Part shown: piece after piece, positions 54,233 through 62,894 of the stretch | Layout: every line of letters starts with the position of its first letter | Position numbering within the stretch: the first letter of the stretch is position 1 | DNA from: Stenotrophomonas rhizophila | GTDB lineage: Bacteria; Pseudomonadota; Gammaproteobacteria; Xanthomonadales; Xanthomonadaceae | Direction of reading: 5' to 3' | NCBI RefSeq assembly: GCF_020857975.1 | Contig: NZ_JACWUO010000007.1 | Location: 124,001 to 188,000 of the forward strand | Length of the DNA stretch: 64,000 nt | Notes under the pieces: generated by a model | Told to the model about the DNA's origin: nothing | The model's database searches: none | The model's input: the letters and a program-made list of their open reading frames with translations, nothing else | Translations under genes and position numbers: made by a program

Positions 54233-55597
54233 TTGTCGAGCCCCAGCCACGTCGCCGAGACGCCGATCACCGACCGAAACGAACTGGTCGCCACGTTGGC
54301 CTCCGGCGAAAAGCCCAAGGCGCAGTGGCGCATCGGCACCGAGCACGAGAAGTTCGGCTTCCGCCTGGACGACCTGCGCCCGCCCACCTTCGATGGCGAG
54401 CGCGGCATCGAAGCCCTGCTCACCGGCCTGACCCGCTTCGGCTGGGCGCCGGTGATCGAAGGCGGCCGTACCATCGCGCTGCTGCGCGACAACGCTTCGG
54501 TCACCCTGGAACCGGCCGGCCAGCTGGAACTGTCCGGCGCGGCGGTGGAAACCATCCACCACACCTGCGTGGAAACCGGCACCCACCTCAACGAAGTGGC
54601 GCAGGTGGCCGGCGAGCTGCAGCTGGGCTTCCTCGGCATGGGCTTTCAGCCCAAGTGGACGCGCGATGAGATGCCGTGGATGCCCAAGGGCCGCTACAAG
54701 ATCATGCGCGACTACATGCCCAAGGTCGGCTCGCTCGGCCTGGACATGATGACCCGCACCTGCACGGTGCAGGTCAACCTGGATTACGCCACCGAAGCGG
54801 ACATGGTCAAGAAGTTCCGCGTATCGCTGGCGCTGCAGCCGATCGCCACCGCGCTGTTCGCCGATTCGCCGTTCACCGAAGGCAAGCCCAACGGCTTCCA
54901 GAGCTATCGCTCGCACATCTGGACCGACACCGACAACGACCGCACCGGCATGCTCGACTTCGTGTTCGAAGACGGCTTCGGCTACGAGCGTTACGTGGAC
55001 TACCTGCTCGACGTGCCGATGTACTTCTCCTACCGCGACGGCAAGTACCACGATGCCAGCGGGCAGAGCTTCCGCGATTTCATGGTCGGCAAGCTGCCGG
55101 TGCTGCCGGGCCAACTGCCCACGCTGCGTGACTGGTCGGACCACATGACCACCGCGTTCCCGGAAGTGCGGCTGAAGAAGTACCTGGAAATGCGCGGTGC
55201 TGACGCCGGCCCGTGGAGCCGCCTGTGCGCGCTGCCGGCGTTCTGGGTGGGCCTGCTGTACGACGATGCCGCGCTGGATGCGGCCTGGGACCTGGTCCGC
55301 GATTTCAGCCTGGCCGAGCGCCATGCATTGCGCGACGGCGTGCCGCGCCACGCATTGAAGCTGCCGTTCCGCAACGGCACCGTGCGCGACCTGGCCCGTG
55401 CGGCGCTGGAAATCGCCGTGGCCGGCCTCAAGCGCCGCGCCGCGCTCAATGCCGACGGCCAGGACGAAAGCCATTTCCTGGATGTGCTGCAGGAAATCGT
55501 CGATTCGGGCCTGACCCCGGCCGACCGCAAGCTGGCGCTGTTCAACGGCGAATGGAACCAGAACATCGACCCGCTGTTCAAGCATTTCGCGTATTGA
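54233..55597 (+). CDS. gshA: Glutamate-cysteine ligase, plant/alphaproteobacterial type (GCS2)
   Basis: The 454-aa enzyme makes gamma-glutamylcysteine, the first step of glutathione synthesis. It shows [12 protein letters not shown], the plant-type substrate region, then [24 protein letters not shown] in segments, [11 protein letters not shown] and [14 protein letters not shown] near the end. The start is a TTG at 54233 ([15 protein letters not shown]); the frame is open further up but without conserved sequence. Glutathione from this enzyme is the cofactor of the frmA/frmB pathway encoded 4 kb downstream. Confidence 0.93.
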   Translation: MSSPSHVAETPITDRNELVATLASGEKPKAQWRIGTEHEKFGFRLDDLRPPTFDGERGIEALLTGLTRFGWAPVIEGGRTIALLRDNASVTLEPAGQLELSGAAVETIHHTCVETGTHLNEVAQVAGELQLGFLGMGFQPKWTRDEMPWMPKGRYKIMRDYMPKVGSLGLDMMTRTCTVQVNLDYATEADMVKKFRVSLALQPIATALFADSPFTEGKPNGFQSYRSHIWTDTDNDRTGMLDFVFEDGFGYERYVDYLLDVPMYFSYRDGKYHDASGQSFRDFMVGKLPVLPGQLPTLRDWSDHMTTAFPEVRLKKYLEMRGADAGPWSRLCALPAFWVGLLYDDAALDAAWDLVRDFSLAERHALRDGVPRHALKLPFRNGTVRDLARAALEIAVAGLKRRAALNADGQDESHFLDVLQEIVDSGLTPADRKLALFNGEWNQNIDPLFKHFAY

Positions 55598-55606
55598 GTG
55601 CCGGTG

Positions 55607-55745
55607 ACGACCAACGGTCGTCGCCTACCATTGCCATCCCCGCCGGTAGGTACCGACCGTTGGTCGGTACACGAGATCAGGTCGGTTCCGACCATTGGTT
55701 GGCGCACAACGCCAGCCCCGGTAGGTATCGACCGTTGGTCGATAC
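55607..55745. repeat. Array of four GTAG-type REP palindromes
   Basis: Four units sit in 139 bases: an inverted one (55607-55630), GTAGGTACCGACC-gtt-GGTCGGTAC (55646-55670), a degenerate one (about 55681-55705) and GTAGGTATCGACC-gtt-GGTCGATAC (55721-55745). They lie between convergent gshA and the SMR gene. Confidence 0.8.
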
Positions 55746-55752
55746 CCCGGCC

Positions 55753-56085
55753 TCAATGCGCCGCGCTCTTGGAAAACAGATTGATCACCGCCACGCCGGC
55801 CACGATCAACCCCATCCCGAGCAACGCCGGCGCATCCAGCTTCTGCTTGAACACCACCCAGCCGATCACCGAGATCAGCACGATGCCCACCCCGGACCAG
55901 ATCGCATAGGCCACGCCGGTGGGAATGGATTTGAGGGTGAGTGCCAGCAGGTAGAACGCGGCGGCATAGCCGACCACCGTGCCGATCGACGGCCACAGCC
56001 GGGTGAAGCCTTCCGACGCCTTGAGCAGGCTGGTGGCGATCACTTCGAACACGATCGCAAGGCCCAGCAACAGATACATGTTCAT
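55753..56085 (-). CDS. Small multidrug resistance (SMR/EmrE) family transporter
   Basis: A 110-aa protein with four membrane helices, Glu14 in the first (the proton/substrate-coupling Glu of EmrE), and the family signature [16 protein letters not shown] in helix 3. SMR proteins export quaternary ammonium compounds, or guanidinium in the Gdx subgroup; the sequence does not decide. The ATG at 56085 ([15 protein letters not shown]) is clear. An alcohol dehydrogenase gene lies upstream on the same strand, 89 bases away. Confidence 0.93.
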   Translation of the reverse strand: MNMYLLLGLAIVFEVIATSLLKASEGFTRLWPSIGTVVGYAAAFYLLALTLKSIPTGVAYAIWSGVGIVLISVIGWVVFKQKLDAPALLGMGLIVAGVAVINLFSKSAAH

Positions 56086-56174
56086 CGTGCGCGCACCGTT
56101 TGGACGATGCGCGCATTGTACGTTCGGCCCCACCATGTGCCGGGCGCTGCAGCAGTGCCCGGCAACGTCGGGGT

Positions 56175-57236
56175 TCAGGCCGCCTGTGCGCCAAGCGTGG
56201 CCATGTCGATCACGAAGCGGTAGCGCACATCGTTCCTGGCCATGCGCTCCCAGGCTTCGTTGACGGTATTGATGTCGATCACTTCCACATCGCTGACGAT
56301 GTTGTGCTCGGCGCAGAAATCCATCATTTCCTGGGTTTCGGCCATGCCGCCGATCGCCGAACCGGTCAGGTGCTTGCGGCCGAAGATCACGCTGGCGCCG
56401 GTCAGCGGCGGGTCCAGTTCGGTCAGCACGCCTACCAGGCACATGGTCGCTTCGCGCTTGAGCAGGCCCATGTACGGGTTGGTATCGTGGCCGACCGGAA
56501 TGGTGTTGAGCAGGAAATCGAAGCTGCCGGCATGGGCCTGCATCTGCGCCGGGTCGCGCGACACCAGCACCTCGTCGGCGCCCAGGCGCTTGGCATCGGC
56601 GCCCTTTTCCGGGGTGGTGGTGATCATCACCACGGTGGCGCCCATCGCCTTGGCGAACTTCACGCCCATGTGGCCCAGCCCGCCCAGGCCGATCACGCCG
56701 ACCTTCTGGCCGGGGCCGACCTTCCAGTGGCGCAGCGGCGAATAGGTGGTGATGCCCGCGCACAGCAGCGGTGCGGCGGCCTTCAGGTCCAGCGTGTCGG
56801 CCACCTTCACCACGAACCGCTGCTCGGTGACGATGTGGTCGGAGTAACCGCCGAAGGTGGGCTTGCCGCTCTCACGTTCGGTGCTGTTGTAGGTGAAGGT
56901 TGCGCCATTGGCGCAGTACTGCTCCAGGTCGTGTTCGCAGGCATCGCAATGCCGGCACGAATCGACCATACAGCCCACGCCGGCGTGGTCGCCCACCTTG
57001 AAGCGGGTGACGTTGGCGCCCACCTCGGTGACCCGGCCGATGATCTCGTGGCCGGGCACCATCGGGAACTTGGCATTGCCCCAGTCGTCGCGGGCCTGGT
57101 GCAGGTCCGAGTGGCAGATGCCGCTGTACAGGATCTGGATGCGGACATCGTCCGGGCCGACCGCGCGGCGCTCGAAGGAGAACGGGACCAGCGGCGCGGT
57201 CTGGTCGTGGACGGCATAACCGTGGGCGAGGGACAT
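56175..57236 (-). CDS. Zinc-dependent NAD(P) alcohol dehydrogenase (YahK/cinnamyl-alcohol type)
   Basis: A 353-aa medium-chain dehydrogenase with catalytic zinc ligands in [10 protein letters not shown] and PGHEIIG, a structural zinc site [15 protein letters not shown] and the cofactor motif [18 protein letters not shown]. It belongs to the YahK/YjgB and cinnamyl alcohol dehydrogenase group, broad aldehyde reductases that prefer NADPH. It is divergent from a LysR-type gene across 105 bases, the usual arrangement for LysR control. AAGGA precedes the ATG at 57236. Confidence 0.93.
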   Translation of the reverse strand: MSLAHGYAVHDQTAPLVPFSFERRAVGPDDVRIQILYSGICHSDLHQARDDWGNAKFPMVPGHEIIGRVTEVGANVTRFKVGDHAGVGCMVDSCRHCDACEHDLEQYCANGATFTYNSTERESGKPTFGGYSDHIVTEQRFVVKVADTLDLKAAAPLLCAGITTYSPLRHWKVGPGQKVGVIGLGGLGHMGVKFAKAMGATVVMITTTPEKGADAKRLGADEVLVSRDPAQMQAHAGSFDFLLNTIPVGHDTNPYMGLLKREATMCLVGVLTELDPPLTGASVIFGRKHLTGSAIGGMAETQEMMDFCAEHNIVSDVEVIDINTVNEAWERMARNDVRYRFVIDMATLGAQAA

Positions 57237-57341
57237 GGGAATCCTTGGCAGGTTTGTAGAAAGGCGCTTTACAATACGCCCGGTTGCCGTACACGGACAG
57301 TCAGGATATCGGCATGATTCATCAAGGCAGACTGCATAATC

Positions 57342-58232
57342 ATGGTCACTGACAACCTCACCCACCTGGCCGCCTTCGCCGCCGTGGCCCGCCACCGCAG
57401 CTTCCGCCGCGCCGGCGCCGAGCTGGCCCTGTCCACCTCGGCGGTGAGCTATGCCATCCGCGCGCTGGAAGAACGCCTGGGCGTGGGCCTGTTCCACCGC
57501 ACCACCCGCAGCGTGGCGCTGACCGAAGCCGGCCAGCGCCTGCTCGAGCGGCTGCAGCCGGCACTGCACCAAGTGCATGATGCGCTGGAGGAAATGAACC
57601 ACTTCCGCGCCGCCCCGGCCGGCCTGCTGCGCGTCAACGCCACCCGCGCTGCGGTGCCTACCCAGCTCGGCCCGCGGCTGGCGCGCTTCCTGCACGCCCA
57701 TCCGGACGTGCGCCTGGAGCTGGCCCAGGACGATGGCCTGGTCGATATCGTCGCGCGCGGTTTCGATGCCGGTGTGCGCCTGCACGAGTTCGTGCCCGAA
57801 GACATGGTGGCCGTGCCGCTGGGTCCGTCGCTGCGCGGGCTGATCGTGGCCACCCCGGCCTACCTGGCCGCACGCGGCGTCCCGCAGCATCCGCAGGAGC
57901 TGGTCGCGCACGAATGCGTGCGCTTCCGCTTCGCCAGCGGCCACCTGTACAAGTGGCAGTTCGAGCGCGACGGCAAGGCGCTGGACATCGACGTACCCGG
58001 CCGGCTCACCCTGGACGAACAATCCACCATCCTGCAGGCCGTGCTCGACGACCTGGGCCTGGCCTATGTACTGGAAGATGCCGCCCGACCGCACCTGGAC
58101 AGCGGCCGGCTGCAGGCCGTGCTGGAAGACTGGAGCCCGCCGTTCGCCGGCTTCGTGCTGTATTACCCGCGCCAGCGGCAGATGTCCTCGGCGCTGCGCG
58201 CCTTCGTGGACATGCTGCGCGACAGCGCCTGA
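57342..58232 (+). CDS. LysR-family transcriptional regulator
   Basis: A 296-aa regulator with an N-terminal winged helix (FAAVARHRSFRRAGAELALSTSAVSYAI in segments; LFHRTTRSVALTEAG) and a periplasmic-binding-like effector domain (LRVNATRAAVPTQLGPRL to GFVLYYPRQRQMSSALRAF). It belongs to the large group related to aldehyde/alcohol dehydrogenase regulators. Divergent placement next to the zinc alcohol dehydrogenase gene suggests it controls that gene, with the aldehyde or alcohol as possible inducer. Confidence 0.93.
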   Translation: MVTDNLTHLAAFAAVARHRSFRRAGAELALSTSAVSYAIRALEERLGVGLFHRTTRSVALTEAGQRLLERLQPALHQVHDALEEMNHFRAAPAGLLRVNATRAAVPTQLGPRLARFLHAHPDVRLELAQDDGLVDIVARGFDAGVRLHEFVPEDMVAVPLGPSLRGLIVATPAYLAARGVPQHPQELVAHECVRFRFASGHLYKWQFERDGKALDIDVPGRLTLDEQSTILQAVLDDLGLAYVLEDAARPHLDSGRLQAVLEDWSPPFAGFVLYYPRQRQMSSALRAFVDMLRDSA

Positions 58233-58253
58233 CCGTCGCCACGCCGGCAACCG

Positions 58254-58276
58254 GTAGTGCCGGCCGCCGGCCGGCA
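58254..58276. repeat. SMAG/REP palindrome
   Basis: GTAGTGCCGGCC-gcc-GGCCGGCA lies 21 bases after the LysR stop and only 9 bases before the next small open frame, occupying the place where its ribosome site should be. Confidence 0.85.
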
Positions 58277-58285
58277 ACCCCTGCC

Positions 58286-58597
58286 ATGGGGCTTTACCAC
58301 CAGCATATTTCGGTCCTCAACAAGTTCACGGTGGCGCAGGTCATCCTCGGAGAGCCGGTTGTCGCAGTGGTGCGCCGCGAGCTACGCCGTCTTTTCCCGG
58401 AGCTCAGGATCGAGTCGGAAGCTATCGTTGAGCTACTCAACAACGAGATACTGAAGCGGGAAGTGCTGGACGGGGAGAAGGTGAAGGATGCCCAGCAGCG
58501 CATTCGCAAGGCGTTGACGAAGAACGCCAAGACTCAGGCCAAGAAGCGTGCCGAGGGCGACGATCCCGTATCCCCTGAAGAGATGACTATCGCCTGA
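58286..58597 (+). CDS. Small protein of unknown function, possibly a gene remnant
   Basis: I do not recognise this 103-aa protein. It has an N-terminal hydrophobic stretch (VLNKFTVAQVILGEP), a helical middle (LRRLFPELRIESEAIVELLNNEILKREVLDGEKVKDAQQ, in segments) and a Lys-rich tail before a short acidic end. Base composition and codon use are less GC-rich than the neighbours. There is no ribosome site before the ATG; a REP unit occupies that place. It could be the 3' remainder of a larger gene, a leaderless gene, or coding only by chance, though the regular helical pattern favours a real protein. Confidence 0.45.
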   Translation: MGLYHQHISVLNKFTVAQVILGEPVVAVVRRELRRLFPELRIESEAIVELLNNEILKREVLDGEKVKDAQQRIRKALTKNAKTQAKKRAEGDDPVSPEEMTIA

Positions 58598-58607
58598 TTG
58601 AGGTAAT

Positions 58608-58660
58608 CGCGGTGGCGATCGCCACCGCGGCATCAACGGGCCGGCATCCTGTCGGCCCGA
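58608..58660. repeat. Two hairpins after the small unknown gene
   Basis: A perfect 22-base palindrome centred on GGCGATCGCC (58608-58629) is followed by CGGGCCG-gcatcctgt-CGGCCCG (58637-58659). No T run follows either. They may terminate transcription or be part of a repeat not seen elsewhere in the window. Confidence 0.5.
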
Positions 58661-58701
58661 TGTCATGCAGCGGACTGCTCCCGGCCCATGAGGAAACCCA
58701 C

Positions 58702-58914
58702 ATGAGCACCGACAATAGTCCGTGCGCTCTGATGCCGTGTCCGTGCTGTGAGGTGGGGGCCTTCTTTGAGCATGGGGTCTACGAGATCTGCATTGTGTGC
58801 GGCTGGGAGGACGATCCGGTCCAGGCAGCCTTACCTGACTATGCCGGCGGAGCCAATCGAACCAGTCTCAATGCGGCCCGGCAGCGGTGGCTTTCACGGG
58901 GCTCAGCGGGTTAG
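58702..58914 (+). CDS. Small cysteine-rich CPCC-motif protein
   Basis: A 70-aa protein with the motif MPCPCCEVGAFFEHGVYEIC in which CPCC (13-16) and the later CIVCGW pair form a likely zinc-binding knuckle, followed by WEDDPVQ and a Gly/Asn-rich part. This matches the short CPCC (Cys_rich_CPCC) family, which has no known function and is often near contact-dependent toxin genes. AGGAAA lies before the ATG at 58702. The frmR operator begins 23 bases after the stop. Confidence 0.75.
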   Translation: MSTDNSPCALMPCPCCEVGAFFEHGVYEICIVCGWEDDPVQAALPDYAGGANRTSLNAARQRWLSRGSAG

Positions 58915-58937
58915 CGGCCACCCGCAGACGCACCATG

Positions 58938-58957
58938 TATACTATCCCCCAGTATAG
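58938..58957. promoter_or_regulatory. FrmR operator
   Basis: TATACTATCCCCCAGTATAG has the layout TACT-C-run-AGTA used by DUF156 repressors (CsoR/RcnR/FrmR). It lies 18 bases before the frmR start and overlaps TATACT, a possible -10 box, so FrmR binding would block the frmRAB promoter. Confidence 0.8.
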
Positions 58958-58975
58958 TTCTCCGGTCATTCGCCC

Positions 58976-60416
<1,441 letters not shown>

Positions 60417-60466
60417 TGGCTGCCGGCGGCGTGCCACGCGCCCGCCGCCCGGCCAGGGAGATACCC

Positions 60467-61297
60467 ATGCAACGTATCGAACACCGTGCCGCCTGCGGCG
60501 GCTGGCAGGACGTGTACCAGCACCGCTCGCAGGTACTGGACTGCGAAATGAAGGTCGCCGTCTACCTGCCCCCGCAGGCGGCCACGCAGAAACTGCCGGT
60601 GCTGTACTGGCTCAGCGGGCTGACCTGCACCGAGCAGAACTTCATCACCAAGGCCGGCGCGCAGCGGTATGCGGCCGAGCACGGGGTGATCCTGGTGGCG
60701 CCGGACACCAGCCCGCGCGGCGACGACGTAGCCGACGCCGACGACTATGACCTGGGCAAGGGCGCCGGCTTCTACCTCAACGCCACCGAGCAGCCCTGGG
60801 CGGCGCACTACCGCATGTACGACTACATCGTCGACGAACTGCCGGTGCTGATCGAGGCCCATCTTCCGGCCAGCGATGCACGCAGCATCAGCGGCCATTC
60901 GATGGGCGGGCATGGCGCGCTGGTGATCGCCCTGAAGAACCCGGGCCGCTACCGCAGCGTGTCGGCGTTCTCGCCGATCGTGGCGCCCACCCGCGTGCCG
61001 TGGGGCCAGGAGGCGTTCACCGCCTACCTGGGCGAAGATCGCGCCAGCTGGTCGGCCTGGGATGCCAGCGAACTGGTGGCCACCGCCCAGGAGCGCCTGC
61101 CGCTGCTGGTGGACCAGGGCGCGGGCGATGAGTTCCTCGACACCCAGCTGCAGCCGCAATGGCTGCAGGCCGCGTGCACCGCCGCCGGCCATCCGCTGCA
61201 GCTGCGCCTGCAGCCGGACTACGACCATAGTTACTACTTCATCAGCAGTTTCATTGGCGAACATATCGCGCATCACGCCAAGGCACTGCAGGGCTGA
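60467..61297 (+). CDS. frmB: S-formylglutathione hydrolase
   Basis: A 276-aa esterase-D-type alpha/beta hydrolase that splits S-formylglutathione to formate and glutathione. It has KLPVLYWLSGLTCTEQNFI, DTSPRGDD, the nucleophile elbow SGHSMGGHGAL and the His in DYDHSYYFISSF. AGGGAGA precedes the ATG at 60467; frmA ends 50 bases earlier. With frmR and frmA it makes a complete glutathione-dependent formaldehyde pathway. Confidence 0.96.
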   Translation: MQRIEHRAACGGWQDVYQHRSQVLDCEMKVAVYLPPQAATQKLPVLYWLSGLTCTEQNFITKAGAQRYAAEHGVILVAPDTSPRGDDVADADDYDLGKGAGFYLNATEQPWAAHYRMYDYIVDELPVLIEAHLPASDARSISGHSMGGHGALVIALKNPGRYRSVSAFSPIVAPTRVPWGQEAFTAYLGEDRASWSAWDASELVATAQERLPLLVDQGAGDEFLDTQLQPQWLQAACTAAGHPLQLRLQPDYDHSYYFISSFIGEHIAHHAKALQG

Positions 61298-61307
61298 TCG
61301 CGACAGC

Positions 61308-61335
61308 GCGCAGGCGGCAATCGTGCTGCCTGCGC
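61308..61335 (+). terminator. Terminator-like hairpin after frmB
   Basis: GCGCAGGCGGCA pairs with TGCTGCCTGCGC (one wobble) across ATCG, 10 bases after the frmB stop. It lacks a T run. Confidence 0.55.
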
Positions 61336-61369
61336 GGTGGGTCACAGCGATGGGTTAGGAACTGGCGCT

Positions 61370-61615
61370 AATATCGACAGCTACATCGGTGGAAGTGCGA
61401 CGTCGGTATGCCTGGGCCGGGGGTGCGGTTCGTCTTTGCGCCTGATGAAGAGGCTGCCGCCCGTCACTTGATAGTCCAACTCATACAGGCTGGCCTCAAC
61501 TTCGAGACGCAGCCATCTCGGTTGAGGCAGACAGATGCACCCCCCTTTTATGGGGAAGGTCATCTTTCAAGAGAGGTGGATGCTCGTCAGCCCGTGTCAT
61601 GCTGCGGCCGACTAA
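61370..61615 (+). pseudogene. Truncated, frameshifted copy of the immunity-like gene family
   Basis: From 61408 the frame encodes MPGPGVRFVFAPDE...LIVQLIQAGLNFETQPSRLRQTD, nearly identical in places to the gene at 62472-62894 and in its opening to the gene at 61891-62328. The first half of the gene is missing: nucleotide similarity starts near 61370. At the C/T run near 61541-61549 the frame shifts. In the next frame the homologous ending FMGKVIFQERWMLV continues to TAA at 61613-61615. It is a chimera of the two intact copies and cannot make the full protein. The AT-rich island begins here. Confidence 0.75.
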
Positions 61616-61721
61616 TAATTGATTTCTGGGGCTCAATGTCCTGAAGATCATCATTCGGGTTGATGCAATGTATAGCCGCAACCGATCATGGGAAATGAGC
61701 TCTATGTCTCCTGTGGACTGA

Positions 61722-61880
61722 TTTCGACTATGTCAGTATGCGGACGTCGAGCAGGAGCTCGGCTGTGGTCGTGTCGATTGCGCGCAGGTTCCGGGCGGAA
61801 CGATTGTTGTGTGGCGCTGTCCGCAGAGGTCAGTGCACCATGCGAATTTCCGGTGTCAGGGTGCATATTGGGAAAACTAG
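61722..61880 (+). other. Possible gene remnant between the pseudogene and the first intact copy
   Basis: A 52-codon stretch closed by stops on both sides, without a start codon at its beginning, reads ADVEQELGCGRVDCAQVPGG and continues to a TAG. It has protein-like composition and Cys spacing but no recognisable family. It may be the end of a lost gene (such as an older toxin) or chance. Confidence 0.2.
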
Positions 61881-61890
61881 AGGGCTGGAG

Positions 61891-62328
61891 ATGAGTGGGA
61901 CGTTCGATTGGGTCGAGTTCCCTGAGGGTCGTGCGAGGTTCTCGGGTATTCGCCGTGGCTGGGATGAGCAGGGGCGGCATACGTTCTCGATTGAACTCCG
62001 GGGCGCCGAGTACTTTGGTCAGATCAAGCGCAATTTCCCAAAGAACGATGACGACTACGAGGTCGCTATCGATGCGTTCGGCTATGGGCTTGGAGAGACT
62101 GTCGGGATGCCCGGGCCTGGTGTGCGGGATGTTTTTACTGCTGACGAGGTTGTCATTGCCAAGGCGCTGGTGACTGGGCTTGTTCAAGCCGGGTTTGAAT
62201 TCGTTGAGCCTCCCAGTATCTTCTTGGTAAGGAATATCGCTAACTTCACGGGAAGGATCCTGTTCGACGAGGATTGGGTGCTGGCTGCTCATCGGCCTGT
62301 CCGAATGGCGGATTGCTCTACTTTTTGA
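61891..62328 (+). CDS. Small cytoplasmic protein, candidate immunity protein (copy 1)
   Basis: I know no named family for this 145-aa protein. It has no signal peptide or membrane helix. It begins MSGTFDWVEFPEGRARFSGI and contains RGWDEQGRHTF, LRGAEYFGQIKR, IDAFGYG and MPGPGVRDVF. It is about half identical to the product of the gene that follows, with the same motif order. AGGG lies about six bases before the ATG at 61891. Its place in tandem with a paralogue before a toxin-like gene suggests an immunity protein, perhaps against a related effector met in competitors. Codon use is AT-richer than the chromosome (GTT, GAT, ATT codons are frequent). Confidence 0.65.
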   Translation: MSGTFDWVEFPEGRARFSGIRRGWDEQGRHTFSIELRGAEYFGQIKRNFPKNDDDYEVAIDAFGYGLGETVGMPGPGVRDVFTADEVVIAKALVTGLVQAGFEFVEPPSIFLVRNIANFTGRILFDEDWVLAAHRPVRMADCSTF

Positions 62329-62424
62329 GATGCCTCGTATCGTGCCGGAGTTGCGCTAGTGCCGATCAATCTAAATGATTCCCAGAGACTATGGTTGCTT
62401 AATATAGATATTGGTGCAGGGTGG

Positions 62425-62446
62425 TGTCATTTTAGAAAAAATGACA
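62425..62446. terminator. Hairpin before the second immunity-like gene
   Basis: TGTCATTTT-agaa-AAAATGACA, a 9-bp perfect stem, ends 25 bases before the start codon at 62472. It has no GC core, so it may be a weak terminator of the preceding gene or an operator (an inverted repeat in a promoter region with TTAATATAGATATT upstream at about 62398). Confidence 0.4.
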
Positions 62447-62471
62447 TGCCGTGAAAATTGGGGATTTTGAA

Positions 62472-62894
62472 GTGAATAATACATTCGGGTGGATTTGTTT
62501 TCCTGAAGGACGTGCGCGATTTGGTGGGGGAGTCCGCGGGTGGGATGAACTCGGCCATGAGACGTTCGCTCTAGAGCTTCGTGGAAGGGAGTACTTCGGC
62601 GAGATCAAGCGGGTATATCTGGAAAATCACAATGATTTCAATATTGTGATCGACTCTTTCGGGTACAGATCCGAAAGGGACGTCAGCATGCCTGGCACGG
62701 ATGTGCGAGAGGTTTTTTCGTCAGCTGAAGAAATTACGGCTCGAGTCATGATCGTCCAGCTCATCCAGGCTGGCCTCAAGTTCGAGACACCGCCATCCCG
62801 GTTAAGGCAGACAGAGACATCCCATTTCATGGGAGAGGTAATTTTTAGCGAGGGATGGATGCTCGTCAGGGCAGTTGACGGTCGGAGGACGTAA
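62472..62894 (+). CDS. Small cytoplasmic protein, candidate immunity protein (copy 2)
   Basis: A 140-aa paralogue of the preceding product: NNTFGWICFPEGRARFGGGV, RGWDELGHETF, LRGREYFGEIKR, IDSFGYR, MPGTDVREVF and IQAGLKFETPPSRLRQTE. The start is taken as GTG at 62472 because it aligns with the start of copy 1 and has GGGGA seven bases upstream; a GTG at 62451 would add seven residues. Its TAA overlaps the ATG of the large gene by one base (TAATG), so the two are translated together. That coupling is the best reason to call it the cognate immunity protein. Confidence 0.7.
   Translation: MNNTFGWICFPEGRARFGGGVRGWDELGHETFALELRGREYFGEIKRVYLENHNDFNIVIDSFGYRSERDVSMPGTDVREVFSSAEEITARVMIVQLIQAGLKFETPPSRLRQTETSHFMGEVIFSEGWMLVRAVDGRRT

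Noticed and set aside
55607..55745. CRISPR-like repeats
   Set aside because: Units alternate in orientation, vary in stem sequence and lack regular spacers; they match the REP type seen throughout.
61688..61894. A 68-codon open frame in the AT-rich island
   Set aside because: No ribosome site or conserved pattern; it overlaps the start of the first intact immunity-like gene and another frame in the same stretch looks more protein-like.
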